From: Lachnotalea sp. AF33-28
GTDB taxonomy: Bacteria; Bacillota; Clostridia; Lachnospirales; Lachnospiraceae
Reading direction: 5' to 3'
DNA length: 64,000 nucleotides
NCBI RefSeq assembly: GCF_003477885.1
Contig: NZ_QUEE01000002.1
Coordinates: 372,001-436,000 of the forward strand
Below are positions 14,476 to 22,527 of this stretch, piece by piece. A program made the position numbers and the translations under genes. The notes under the pieces are model-generated. The model was not told the DNA's origin. It saw only the letters and a program-made list of their open reading frames with translations, and ran no database searches. Within the stretch, counting starts at the first letter, position 1. Each line of letters begins with the position of its first letter.

Positions 14476-16899
14476 ATGGTAGAATTTTTAAGCTTTCAGC
14501 CGCAGAATCAGGACTGCGATTTTGAACGGATAGAACGCCTGCAGGACAGGATGAACCGCCGCACGGCGACCATCTGCCCGGAACGGGCCTGTATCATCAC
14601 CGAATCTTATAAACGCACGGAGGGCGAGCCCATCGTGATCCGCAGGGCTAAGGCCTTTGACGATATTCTGTCCAATATGACCATTTACATCGAGGACGAT
14701 ACGCTGATTATCGGAAATCAGGCCAGCCGAAATTTCGCCGCGCCGATTTTCCCGGAATATTCCTTTCAATGGGTGATTGAGGAGCTGGATGAGTTTGAAC
14801 ATCGTTCCGGCGATTCCTTTCAGATAACAGAAGATACAAAGGAGAAACTGAAAGGGCTTCAGGACTGCTGGAAGGGAATCACCCATCAGGACGAGGTGCT
14901 TAGAAATCTGCCGAAGATCAATCTGCAGGCGGAGGCTCAGGGCGTCCTGCACCGGGGCGGCATCAGCATGTCGGGAGACGGCCATATCATACCCAACCAT
15001 GAATTTGTGCTGGAAACAGGATACGGCGGTATGGCGAAGATCGCTGAAGAAAAGCTGAAACAGGAAGGGCTTACCAAGGAACAGAAGGATTTTTACCAGG
15101 CGGCTGTGATCGCGATGAATGCTGCTTTGAAGTATATCCGGCGTTTCAGCATTCTGGCCGCGCAGAAAGCGGAAACGGAGAAGGATCCGAAGCGGAAGGC
15201 GGAGCTGGAAGAACTTGGCCGGATGTTTGCTCATCTGATGGAAGGGGGAGCGCGCAGCTTCCATGAGGCGGTGGAGACCGTGTATCTGACGCATCTGCTG
15301 ATGATGATCGAGAGCAACGGGCATTCCTTCTCTTTCGGCCGATTTGACCAGTATATTTACCCTTATTATAAAGCCGATCTGGATGCGGGCGTAATCACAA
15401 AGGAGAAGGCGCTGGAAATCATCACCGATTTCTTCATCATGACCAACAGCCTGAATAAAGTGCGGCCCTGGGACCATACACAGTACAGCGGCGGCTACCC
15501 GCTGTATTCCAACCTGATGGTGGGGGGCATGCGCCCCGACGGCAGCGAAGGAACCAACGATATTTCTTATCTGTGCCTGGAAGCGATGAACCAGTCCAGA
15601 CTGCCGGAACCGAACCTGAGCGTGCGGTTCTGTGAGGCGACGCCTCATTCCCTGATAAAGGATGCGGCGAAATTGATCCGCAAGGGATTCGGTATGCCTT
15701 CCGTCTTCTGTGACGAGGTGGTGATACCGGCCATGATGACATTGGGGCTTGACATCGGGGTGGCCAGGGATTACGCTTCTATGGGATGCGTGGAAACGGC
15801 GATTCCGGGCAGATGGGGACACCGCGCCACGGGCATGACCTATATCAACTTCGGAAAGATCATGGAGCTGATTATGAATAACGGCATGGACCCGGCCACC
15901 GGCATTCAGCTCTTTACCGTCACCGGTAAAGAAGGGCGGGATGTGGACTATCAGTCCTATGAAGAGCTCTGGGACGCCTGGGAAAAGGCGCTGAAGTTTT
16001 ATTTTGAGCTGGCTATTGACTGTGACATGGTCTGTGACCGTTCGCTGAAGTATCACGATTCGGACGCGTTTGCTTCCTGCACCATCAATTACAGCCTGGA
16101 AAGAGGAAAAACATTAAAGAACGGCGGTTCTGAATACGACTTTATCAGCCAGTCCAACATCGGCCCTTCCGTGGTAGGAGACTCCCTGGCGGCGGTCAAG
16201 AAGCTGGTATTTGACGATCACGTGCTGACGCTTAAGGAGCTGCGTCAGGCCATGGATGCCAATTTTGAAGGGCCGGAGGGCGCCAGGATACGCAAGCTGT
16301 GCCGGAAAGCGCCGAAATTTGGAAATGATGAGGACTATGTGGACCGGATTGTGGCGGATGTCTATGAATCCTATTTGCAGCTGCTGCCCAACTATCATAC
16401 GGACCGCTATGGCTGCGGGCCCAAGGGATGCCGCTATACCATGTCCACCTCCAATATCACCTCCTATGTGCCCAACGGATTTGATGTGGGAGCCACGCCG
16501 GATGGGCGGCTGGCGGGAAAGCCTTTGAATGAGGGCGCTTCTCCCTGCCTGGGAGCGGACAGAAACGGCCCCACCGCGGTGATCCATTCCATATCCAAGC
16601 TGCCCAATAAGAAGATTGCAGGCGGCCAGCTGCTGAATATGCGGTTTTCACCGGGAGCGCTGGCAGGGGAGGAAAATCTGGAGAAATTTACGGCGTTTAT
16701 TGAGTCCGCCAGATTTTATAATGTGTTTCATAACCAGTTCAATATTGTGGACAGCGCCACGCTTAAGGATGCCAAGGAGCATCCGGAGGATCACGTGGAT
16801 CTGATGGTGCGTGTGGCCGGTTACTGTGCCCTGTTTTCCACCCTGATGCCGGAGGCGCAGGATGCCATCATCGCAAGAACAGAGCATGACTGGCAATAG
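14476..16899 (+). CDS. Glycyl radical enzyme, PFL2/dehydratase-like group
   Basis: The 807-residue protein carries the C-terminal glycyl radical loop RVAGYCALFS with Gly782, and an active-site Cys438 in MGCVETA with Glu440 two residues on. The GCVE pattern marks diol dehydratase, choline lyase and related groups, not pyruvate formate-lyase, which has two adjacent Cys. GHSFSFGRFDQYIYP matches the His-Ser pair of glycerol/propanediol dehydratases. The enzyme is oxygen-sensitive and cytoplasmic and makes a substrate radical by H-atom abstraction. The AGGAGGAG site fixes the start. The activase gene follows 38 bases downstream. The substrate is unassigned; a polyol or sugar-like diol is likely given the upstream aldolase. 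No microcompartment shell genes are nearby. Confidence 0.93.
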   Translation: MVEFLSFQPQNQDCDFERIERLQDRMNRRTATICPERACIITESYKRTEGEPIVIRRAKAFDDILSNMTIYIEDDTLIIGNQASRNFAAPIFPEYSFQWVIEELDEFEHRSGDSFQITEDTKEKLKGLQDCWKGITHQDEVLRNLPKINLQAEAQGVLHRGGISMSGDGHIIPNHEFVLETGYGGMAKIAEEKLKQEGLTKEQKDFYQAAVIAMNAALKYIRRFSILAAQKAETEKDPKRKAELEELGRMFAHLMEGGARSFHEAVETVYLTHLLMMIESNGHSFSFGRFDQYIYPYYKADLDAGVITKEKALEIITDFFIMTNSLNKVRPWDHTQYSGGYPLYSNLMVGGMRPDGSEGTNDISYLCLEAMNQSRLPEPNLSVRFCEATPHSLIKDAAKLIRKGFGMPSVFCDEVVIPAMMTLGLDIGVARDYASMGCVETAIPGRWGHRATGMTYINFGKIMELIMNNGMDPATGIQLFTVTGKEGRDVDYQSYEELWDAWEKALKFYFELAIDCDMVCDRSLKYHDSDAFASCTINYSLERGKTLKNGGSEYDFISQSNIGPSVVGDSLAAVKKLVFDDHVLTLKELRQAMDANFEGPEGARIRKLCRKAPKFGNDEDYVDRIVADVYESYLQLLPNYHTDRYGCGPKGCRYTMSTSNITSYVPNGFDVGATPDGRLAGKPLNEGASPCLGADRNGPTAVIHSISKLPNKKIAGGQLLNMRFSPGALAGEENLEKFTAFIESARFYNVFHNQFNIVDSATLKDAKEHPEDHVDLMVRVAGYCALFSTLMPEAQDAIIARTEHDWQ

Positions 16900-16937
16900 A
16901 GGAGAGCAATGAAATAAAAAGATAAGGAGCGTTGGAC

Positions 16938-17852
16938 GTGTCAGCGTTAACAGGACTTTTATCCAATATACAGATGTATTCCACCAAGGACGGACCGGGA
17001 ATCCGCACCACCGCCTTCTTTACAGGCTGCAATCTGCGGTGCCTGTGGTGCTCCAATCCGGAGGCGATGTATCCCGGCAGGAAAATCATGTATTATGCTT
17101 CCCGCTGTCATAGATGCGGCGCCTGCGTGGCCCATGGGGCGGACGGGTCCGTTATATTTGGGGATGAGGGCTGTATCATCGACCGTGAGAAATGCACAAA
17201 CCTCTTCGAAATGCCGGATATCTGTTATTATGACGCCTATGAGGAAAAAGGCATGGAGATGACCGTTTTGCAGCTGTACGGGAAGCTGGTCCGTGACCGT
17301 GCGTTTTATGAAAACTCCGGGGGCGGGGTTACCTTCTCCGGAGGGGAGTGCCTGCTGCAGAGGGAGTTTCTGTATGAGGTTATGAAGCTGCTTAAGCAGG
17401 ATCATATCCATATGGCGCTGGATACGGCCGGGCTGTGGGATTTTGAGGCTGTGTATCCGGCACTTGAACTGGCGGATCTGATCCTGTATGATATCAAGGC
17501 CTGGGACCGTAAGGTGCATAAACAATGCACCGGTACAGATAATCAGATAATCCTCGATAACGCAAAGAAGCTGGCGGATATGGGAAAAGAGATGATCGTG
17601 CGCATGGTCATTGTGCCCGGCTTGAATGACGGCCGCGCGGATATCGAGAGGCGGCTGGAGTTTGTGAAATCGCTGGGCAGCTGCGTCCGTCAGGTGGATA
17701 TTCTGCGGTATCATAAGCTGGGACTTGGTAAGTACAAGGCGCTGGGCCTTCCGTACCCACTGGAAGAAGTGCCGGAATGCCCGGAAGAGGCTGCAAAAGA
17801 TGCGGTTAGGCTGGCCGGCCGGATGGGCCTTAAGGCCACCGTCGGAGGATGA
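16938..17852 (+). CDS. Glycyl radical enzyme activase (radical SAM, PflC-like)
   Basis: The 304-residue protein activates the upstream enzyme by forming its glycyl radical with S-adenosylmethionine. The SAM cluster motif is CNLRCLWC near residue 32, preceded by STKDGPGIRTTAFF, as in PFL activases. An inserted Cys-rich part (CHRCGAC, then further Cys to about residue 90) resembles the ferredoxin-like insert of activases, though with spacing less regular than in classic two-cluster members. GGGVTFSGGECLLQ is the glycine-rich SAM-binding stretch. The GTG at 16938 is 9 bases from AAGGAG; a TTG at 16932 is too close. The pairing with its substrate enzyme is typical. Confidence 0.93.
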   Translation: MSALTGLLSNIQMYSTKDGPGIRTTAFFTGCNLRCLWCSNPEAMYPGRKIMYYASRCHRCGACVAHGADGSVIFGDEGCIIDREKCTNLFEMPDICYYDAYEEKGMEMTVLQLYGKLVRDRAFYENSGGGVTFSGGECLLQREFLYEVMKLLKQDHIHMALDTAGLWDFEAVYPALELADLILYDIKAWDRKVHKQCTGTDNQIILDNAKKLADMGKEMIVRMVIVPGLNDGRADIERRLEFVKSLGSCVRQVDILRYHKLGLGKYKALGLPYPLEEVPECPEEAAKDAVRLAGRMGLKATVGG

Positions 17853-17874
17853 GAGAAAAGGAGGGGCTGCGCCC

Positions 17875-18633
17875 ATGAATGCTACGGAACGAAGAGCGGA
17901 AATCTTCAATTTACTGCAGAAAGACGGTTCGGCGGATCTAAATGAGCTCGCAGAGAAGCTTGCAGTTTCTTCCATGACTGTGCGGCGTGATCTGCAGATC
18001 TTTGAGCATCAGGGCCTGGTTACCATTGATTACGGAAGGGCTTATTTGGACCGGAATGTCTCCCATGAACCGAGCTTCACGGTGAAAGCCGGCCATATGG
18101 TGAATGAAAAGCTGCGGATCGGAAAGGCGGCAGCCGACATGGTGGAGGATGGAGATACGATCCTCATCGACTGCGGCACCACCACCCTGCAGATGTTAAA
18201 ATATCTGGCAGGAAAACGGGTGACGGTGATCACCAATTCCTGGCCTGCGATTCATCACGTGTCCGGTAATCCCCGGCTCCGTCTGGTGCTGCTTCCGGGT
18301 GAATACAATGAAATTTCAGCAGGTGTCTTCGGGGATATGACTGTGGAATATCTGAAGATGATCCATGCCGACCGGGTATTTATCGGCACCCACGGCTGCA
18401 CGGCCGCCGAAGGCGCTACGGTGCCGGAAACATGGGACGCGGCGGTGAAGCGGGCTTTATTTTCGGCTGCCAGAAAGCGTTTCCTGCTGGCCGATGCCAC
18501 GAAGTTTGGCATTGTAAACCTGATGAGCCATGCCATGCTTTCGGATTTTGACTGCGTGATTACGGACAGCAGCATGGAGGAAGAGGCCAGAGAAGAAATG
18601 AAAAAGAACTGCCGGCAGATGATCTTTGCTTAA
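17875..18633 (+). CDS. DeoR-family transcriptional repressor
   Basis: The 252-residue protein has an N-terminal winged helix (RRAEIFNLLQKDGSADLNEL, then SSMTVRRDLQIFEHQG). Its C-terminal domain is a sugar-phosphate isomerase-like sensor with DGDTILIDCGTTTLQM. DeoR regulators usually bind phosphorylated sugars and repress neighbouring catabolic operons. It starts 22 bases after the activase gene with AAGGAGGGG upstream, so it is the last gene of the operon and probably regulates the promoter at 13572. A ligand made by the aldolase or glycyl radical step is a fair guess. A perfect hairpin follows the gene. Confidence 0.9.
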   Translation: MNATERRAEIFNLLQKDGSADLNELAEKLAVSSMTVRRDLQIFEHQGLVTIDYGRAYLDRNVSHEPSFTVKAGHMVNEKLRIGKAAADMVEDGDTILIDCGTTTLQMLKYLAGKRVTVITNSWPAIHHVSGNPRLRLVLLPGEYNEISAGVFGDMTVEYLKMIHADRVFIGTHGCTAAEGATVPETWDAAVKRALFSAARKRFLLADATKFGIVNLMSHAMLSDFDCVITDSSMEEEAREEMKKNCRQMIFA

Positions 18634-18668
18634 ATATGGTTGCTATTCACAGCTGCCGTAAACTTCCC

Positions 18669-18703
18669 GCGTATGACAGACCAGAGTATGGTCTGTCATA
18701 CGC
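18669..18703 (+). terminator. Strong hairpin after the DeoR gene
   Basis: GCGTATGACAGACC pairs with GGTCTGTCATACGC over 14 perfect base pairs around a 7-base loop. No T-tract follows, so it could be an operator or an mRNA stabiliser instead of an intrinsic terminator. Confidence 0.55.
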
Positions 18704-18733
18704 TGCTTTATCGGCAACCGTGAATAATAACTA

Positions 18734-18776
18734 AATATGACACTCTTATGTCATATTAGATGTGGTATTGTATAAA
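18734..18776 (+). promoter_or_regulatory. Promoter with overlapping inverted repeat upstream of the 67-residue gene
   Basis: An inverted repeat AATATGACA - CTCTTA - TGTCATATT (18734-18757) covers the -35 position. ATGTCA at 18748 is 17 bases from TATAAA at 18771. The layout fits a repressor operator on top of a promoter. Confidence 0.5.
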
Positions 18777-18805
18777 TATTAAATCCACAGACAGCGGAGG
18801 AAATC

Positions 18806-19009
18806 ATGAATACCTGGATAACGCGATGGGCAGATTTACGAAGAAAAGAGCTGATATCCTATCCTGAAAGTTTTCCGATACATGGGACATATACCGCCCT
18901 GTATCCTAAGGAGGATTTAAAGAGCGGTTGCTGCAGCCCTAATTTTCAGGCGGTTCCTGGGCCCGGGGACTATATGTGCTATATCCGTGCGGCCGAACTT
19001 GCAGATTGA
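18806..19009 (+). CDS. Small conserved-looking protein of unknown function (67 residues)
   Basis: CGGAGGAAATC gives a strong ribosome site at the proper distance, and a promoter with an operator-like repeat lies upstream, so this is likely a real gene. The protein is rich in Tyr, Pro and charged residues with one CC pair (SGCCSPNF). It has no signal peptide or membrane segment. It lies 30 bases before the Fpg-like gene and is probably co-transcribed with it. I do not recognise the family. Confidence 0.6.
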   Translation: MNTWITRWADLRRKELISYPESFPIHGTYTALYPKEDLKSGCCSPNFQAVPGPGDYMCYIRAAELAD

Positions 19010-19039
19010 AATACAAACGGGGGACAGGAGGAAGAGAGA

Positions 19040-19876
19040 ATGATTGAATTACCGGAGAGCCATGCGCTTGCGGCCTGTATGAATGAAGCGGTGAGAGGAA
19101 AAGTGATTGAAGAGGTTACAGCCGGTCTGACACCTCACAGATTCGCCTTCTTTTATGGCAATAAGGAAGATTATCCGGCCCTGCTGGAAGGAAAGACAAT
19201 CGGGGAAAGCCGCGCCTGGGGGGGATATCTGGAAACCGATGCAGGAGATGCGGTGATCCGTTTTAATGACGGGGTGAATGTGCGCTATTATGAGGCGGGT
19301 GCGAAACTGCCCGCTAAGCATCAGATGTATATCGGATTTGAGGACGGCTCCTGTATCGTCTGTACCATCCAGATGTATGGGGGAATCAGTGTTTCAAGAG
19401 CGGGAGAGGATCAGAATCCGTATTACCTGACGGCCAGAAGAAAGCCCTCTCCCCTGACCGATGCGTTTGATGAAGCCTATTTCCTCCGGATGTATGAGGA
19501 AGCGAAAAATAAAAAGAAGAATATGAGCGCGAAGGCTTTTCTGGCTACGGAGCAGAGGATTCCGGGACTTGGCAACGGCGTGCTGCAGGATATCCTGTTT
19601 GAGGCGGGGCTGCATCCGAAGGCCAGGCTGGAAAATCTTACGGATGAGGATCTGGATTCCCTTTACCGCAGTATAAAGCGGGTCCTTCTTAGGATGACGC
19701 AGCAGGGAGGCCGGGATACGGAAAAGACGCTGTTCGGGCAATACGGCGGCTATATGACGATCCTTAGCAAAAAAACGCTGGAAGAGCCCTGCCCTGTCTG
19801 CGGCGGCATGATCAGCAGGCAGGCATATCTGGGCGGAAATGTCTATTTCTGCCCCAGATGCCAGGAAATGAAATAA
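19040..19876 (+). CDS. Fpg/Nei-like DNA glycosylase-fold protein lacking the catalytic proline
   Basis: The 278-residue protein has the complete Fpg architecture. There is an N-terminal beta-sandwich, the H2TH region FLATEQRIPGLGNGVLQDILF around residues 165-190, FGQYGGYMTILSKK, and a C-terminal zinc finger CPVC...CPRC. Fpg and Nei start MPELPE or MPEGPE, and Pro2 becomes the N-terminal nucleophile for base excision. Here the start is MIELPES: Ile replaces Pro while Glu3 is kept. The zinc-finger Arg usually found in GRSTxxCP is also absent (GGNVYFCP). Normal glycosylase/lyase chemistry is therefore unlikely. DNA binding or a changed mechanism remains possible. GGAGGAAGAGAG precedes the start. 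The context is a cluster of DNA repair genes. Confidence 0.85.
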   Translation: MIELPESHALAACMNEAVRGKVIEEVTAGLTPHRFAFFYGNKEDYPALLEGKTIGESRAWGGYLETDAGDAVIRFNDGVNVRYYEAGAKLPAKHQMYIGFEDGSCIVCTIQMYGGISVSRAGEDQNPYYLTARRKPSPLTDAFDEAYFLRMYEEAKNKKKNMSAKAFLATEQRIPGLGNGVLQDILFEAGLHPKARLENLTDEDLDSLYRSIKRVLLRMTQQGGRDTEKTLFGQYGGYMTILSKKTLEEPCPVCGGMISRQAYLGGNVYFCPRCQEMK

Positions 19877-19920
19877 GAAAAACTGTGCCGGAAGCGGCAG
19901 AAAGACATAAATGATGAAAC

Positions 19921-19971
19921 AAAAAATGAACATCCCGGAGCGCTGGTGTGCGCCGTAGATGTTCATTTTTT
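19921..19971 (+). terminator. Bidirectional terminator after the Fpg-like gene
   Basis: AAAAAATGAACATC pairs with GATGTTCATTTTTT. A-tract and T-tract at both ends serve the plus-strand Fpg-like gene and the convergent minus-strand gene ending at 19989. Confidence 0.85.
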
Positions 19972-19988
19972 CGCTATGCTGCGGCAGT

Positions 19989-20240
19989 TTATGAGCTACT
20001 GCTGTTTTTTGCCAGCATGGAAGACATTTTACGTATCATTTCAATTTTTGCCTGATCCTCTGGCTTCATATTTTTTTTCAGCTGGTTTACAATCAGTTCC
20101 GTCTCATCATCCGAAAAGGTAATTCCCTTTTGATTTGCTCTGGAAGTTACGGAGAGCAGAAACGGAATCATGGAATTGGAATTCTGTGTGTTTGCCTCTT
20201 TCACCAGGTCCAGTAAAAACGACATTTTTTGTGCATCCAT
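19989..20240 (-). CDS. Small helical protein of unknown function (83 residues)
   Basis: The start MDAQKMSFLLDLVKEAN at 20240 has GGAGGT about 7 bases upstream. The protein appears helical and charged, with FLLSVTSRANQKGITFSDDE in the middle and a Ser-rich end. It follows another minus-strand gene of unknown function by 62 bases and is probably in the same transcript. There is no signal peptide or membrane segment. I do not recognise the family; the two proteins may form a unit. Confidence 0.65.
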   Translation of the reverse strand: MDAQKMSFLLDLVKEANTQNSNSMIPFLLSVTSRANQKGITFSDDETELIVNQLKKNMKPEDQAKIEMIRKMSSMLAKNSSSS

Positions 20241-20302
20241 AATCAAACCTCCCTCTTTGTGAACGCTGCCTTCAGCAGCTTTCATCCCATATGCGGTGAA
20301 CC

Positions 20303-20776
20303 TCACTTCATGGTGTCGAACAGCGTGCTGTAGGTGTCAAATGTGGACTGCTGTTCCGGCGTGAGCATTCCTTTGAGCAGATCCATCGGTGAAAAAGCGC
20401 CGCCGGCCGAAGCGGTATTTTGTCCGTCCCCCGAATCCGGAGAGGATGCCGCATACTGGCGGTAGAGAGCGGAAACCTGCATGAAGTTTTCAATCATTTC
20501 CAGCATTTCTTTTTCAGATTGGTTACAGTGTACCTTTAATGCGTTTAACATGTCGGCTGTGGTGGCATTTTCATTTACCGAACAGATTCCCAGAGCGTCT
20601 TTGTTGGAATCAAACAGCCGCATGGTGGTCATCAGCTCATTAAATTTAATATAGACAGAGATAAAGCGCTGTTCACTATATGGTATGTAAGGAATGGCCG
20701 CTTTGATCAGCTGCATTTTGTGGTCAGCGATTAAAGTGTCAAATTCCGTTAATTTTGGAGTATCATCCTGTTCCAT
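20303..20776 (-). CDS. Hypothetical helical protein (157 residues)
   Basis: The chosen start, MEQDDTPKLTEFDTLI at 20776, has AGGAGG upstream at good spacing. The N-terminal part is helical (DHKMQLIKAAIPYIPYSEQRF). A Ser/Asp/Gly-rich linker follows, then a C-terminal helix with MDLLKGMLTPEQQSTFDTYS. This general pattern, a long helical part and a short tail ending in a small helix, is also visible in the downstream 83-residue protein. No known domain was recognised. It is transcribed away from the 39-residue gene at 20899. Confidence 0.7.
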   Translation of the reverse strand: MEQDDTPKLTEFDTLIADHKMQLIKAAIPYIPYSEQRFISVYIKFNELMTTMRLFDSNKDALGICSVNENATTADMLNALKVHCNQSEKEMLEMIENFMQVSALYRQYAASSPDSGDGQNTASAGGAFSPMDLLKGMLTPEQQSTFDTYSTLFDTMK

Positions 20777-20898
20777 GGGCAAAGCCTCCTGGCATCTGCA
20801 TGCTTTAGTTCTATTTATTTTATGCGGAGAGCCTTTTTGGTATGACAGCATATTATAAATAGAGATGGCAGTTTTGCCATAGGATAGGAGTGAATGAA

Positions 20899-21018
20899 AT
20901 GGAAGGTCGTTTGGTTGTGGACGGCAACGCTGTTTATGAGATAGATGAAGAATGTCTTAAGAAAAAACAGGAGGAAAAAGAAGGAAAAAAGAACGATAAG
21001 GGGGAAAAGGGAAAGTAA
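20899..21018 (+). CDS. Very small Lys/Glu-rich protein (39 residues)
   Basis: ATAGGAGTGAATGAA gives a plausible ribosome site. The product starts MEGRLVVDGNAVYEIDEECL and ends in a run of Lys and Glu. A 6-bp hairpin (ATGGCA - GTTT - TGCCAT, 20865-20880) sits before the ribosome site and a terminator follows the stop, so it is a complete small transcription unit. Function is unknown. Confidence 0.55.
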   Translation: MEGRLVVDGNAVYEIDEECLKKKQEEKEGKKNDKGEKGK

Positions 21019-21027
21019 AAGCCGCAT

Positions 21028-21073
21028 AAAGGCAGGGACTGCTGCAGTTTTACTGTGACTGTCCCTTCCTTTT
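21028..21073 (+). terminator. Terminator after the 39-residue gene
   Basis: AAAGGCAGGGAC pairs with GTCCCTTCCTTT with one mismatch. The T-rich arm is followed by TTGG. Confidence 0.65.
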
Positions 21074-21075
21074 GG

Positions 21076-21104
21076 TTGCATATTAAATGCAGATCTTCTA
21101 TACT
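21076..21104 (+). promoter_or_regulatory. Promoter of the GH43-like gene
   Basis: TTGCAT and TATACT are separated by 17 bases, about 37 bases before the start codon at 21141. Confidence 0.65.
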
Positions 21105-21140
21105 TAAGCTAAGTGTTTATGAACATCGAGGAGGGAGAAA

Positions 21141-22127
21141 ATGAAGTATACATTTCACGTCAGAGAGATTAATATCAGTGATCCTTTTATACTGGCCGAT
21201 CCGGTCAGCCGGAAGTACTATACTTATGCCGCAGTTTTTAACAGGGACCGCTATCCCGACCTGAAATTTCCGGGCTGTTTTTATGCGCTGGAGAGTGAGG
21301 ATCTGATTCACTGGAGCGATCCAAAGAAGGTGTTTGACAGCGATGAGACCGATTTTTGGGCCAAGCTGGATTATTGGGCTCCCGAATGCCATATCTGGAG
21401 AGAAAAATATGTCCTGATTTCCTCTTTCCGCGCGCCTGGCAGCTATCGGGCCTGTCAGTGCCTGGTCAGCGATTCTCCGCTGGGCCCCTTTGTCCCTGTG
21501 AAAAAGGAACCGGTGACACCGAAGGGATGGCATTGTCTCGACGGAACACTGTATGCGGACAGGCAGGGCAGACCGTGGATGGTATTCTGCCATGAGTGGC
21601 TGCAGGTGGGAGACGGGCAGATTGCGGCGATTCCGCTGTCGGAGGATCTGGGAAGTGCCGTCGGAGATCCGGTTATCCTGTTTCGGGCTTCCGATGCGCC
21701 CTGGAGGGGGAGCTTCGCACAGGGAGGCTTTGTGACCGACGGACCTTTCCTGCATCGGATGCAGGACGGTTCCCTGATCATGCTGTGGTCTACCTTTACA
21801 GCGAAAGGGTACGCCTGCGGGTACGCCAAGAGCCGCAGCAAAGATCTGTTCGGACCCTGGGAGCAGAGGCCAGAGCCGCTCTATTTCCATGACGGCGCCC
21901 ATTCCATGCTTTTTCACACCTTTGAAGGAAGGCTCATGATGGCCCTGCACTGTCCGAATGACCATCCAAGAAAGAAAATGCTTTTGTTTGAGATGGAGGA
22001 GAGGAACGGGGAGCTGTACATCGTGAATGAAGTGACCGGGAACTGGTATGGGGATGCGGGCGGCAGCGCTGCCGGATATGTATATAAGGAGAAGTGCACG
22101 GAAGAAATTTACTTTTCTGGGAAATAG
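21141..22127 (+). CDS. Glycoside hydrolase, GH43-like five-bladed propeller
   Basis: The 328-residue protein has the single-domain five-bladed propeller pattern of GH43 and neighbours. The general base Asp is in NISDPFILADP. The middle Asp is in WHCLDGTLYADRQG, and the general acid Glu in WMVFCHEWLQ. Members remove arabinose, xylose or galactose units; sequence alone does not pick one. It has no signal peptide, so it acts in the cytoplasm. It has its own promoter and GGAGGGAG ribosome site and is not linked to a transporter. This suggests a general trimming function. Confidence 0.8.
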   Translation: MKYTFHVREINISDPFILADPVSRKYYTYAAVFNRDRYPDLKFPGCFYALESEDLIHWSDPKKVFDSDETDFWAKLDYWAPECHIWREKYVLISSFRAPGSYRACQCLVSDSPLGPFVPVKKEPVTPKGWHCLDGTLYADRQGRPWMVFCHEWLQVGDGQIAAIPLSEDLGSAVGDPVILFRASDAPWRGSFAQGGFVTDGPFLHRMQDGSLIMLWSTFTAKGYACGYAKSRSKDLFGPWEQRPEPLYFHDGAHSMLFHTFEGRLMMALHCPNDHPRKKMLLFEMEERNGELYIVNEVTGNWYGDAGGSAAGYVYKEKCTEEIYFSGK

Positions 22128-22158
22128 GATCAGGAGAAATTTGCAGGAAAATACGGAA

Positions 22159-22180
22159 GGGGCGGCACAATGGCCGCCCC
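22159..22180 (+). terminator. GC-rich hairpin between convergent genes
   Basis: GGGGCGGC - ACAATG - GCCGCCCC forms an 8-bp stem between the GH43-like gene and the minus-strand Gly/Cys-rich gene. There is no long T-tract. Confidence 0.55.
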
Positions 22181-22196
22181 CCAAATGATGCCGGTA

Positions 22197-22430
22197 TTAG
22201 CAGCATCCGCCGCACATGCAGAGGATCAGGATCAGCCACAGACAATTGTTGTCGCCGAAGCCGCCTCCGCAGCCGCCGCCCAGTATTCCGTCGCCGCAGC
22301 CACAGCCGCCGCCGTTGTTGCCGCCGCAGCAGCACAGGATCAGTAACAGGAATAAAATATTGCAGCCACCGCCGCCGTTGCTGCATCCACCACAGTTTGT
22401 TCCGCAATTTGTTGCTGCTAAATCACTCAT
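22197..22430 (-). CDS. Gly/Cys-rich small protein (high-cysteine 'HCB' type)
   Basis: The 77-residue product has 15 Cys and many Gly and Asn, with two hydrophobic stretches: NILFLLLILCCC and NCLWLILILCMC. CGGAGG lies 9 bases before the ATG, so translation is likely despite the low complexity. Similar proteins are found in Lachnospiraceae and have been labelled chorion-class high-cysteine proteins; their job is unknown. The alternating Cys-Gly blocks and membrane-like segments could bind metal or form a cross-linked surface layer. It is transcribed away from the SRAP gene. Confidence 0.7.
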   Translation of the reverse strand: MSDLAATNCGTNCGGCSNGGGGCNILFLLLILCCCGGNNGGGCGCGDGILGGGCGGGFGDNNCLWLILILCMCGGCC

Positions 22431-22527
22431 CTTTGAATTCCTCCGAAAATAATTTTGTTTACACTACATGTTATGTCGGAATGGAAAAAGGGTTACAATA
22501 GAAAAATAAAAATTATCAGGAGGGATT

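Noticed and set aside
14488..16056. 522-codon minus-strand frame opposite the glycyl radical enzyme
   Set aside because: Antisense shadow of a gene with intact Cys and Gly catalytic motifs; no ribosome site.
18669..18703. Transposon end or attachment site from the perfect 14-bp inverted repeat
   Set aside because: No transposase or integrase nearby and no second copy; a hairpin after the DeoR gene is the simpler reading.
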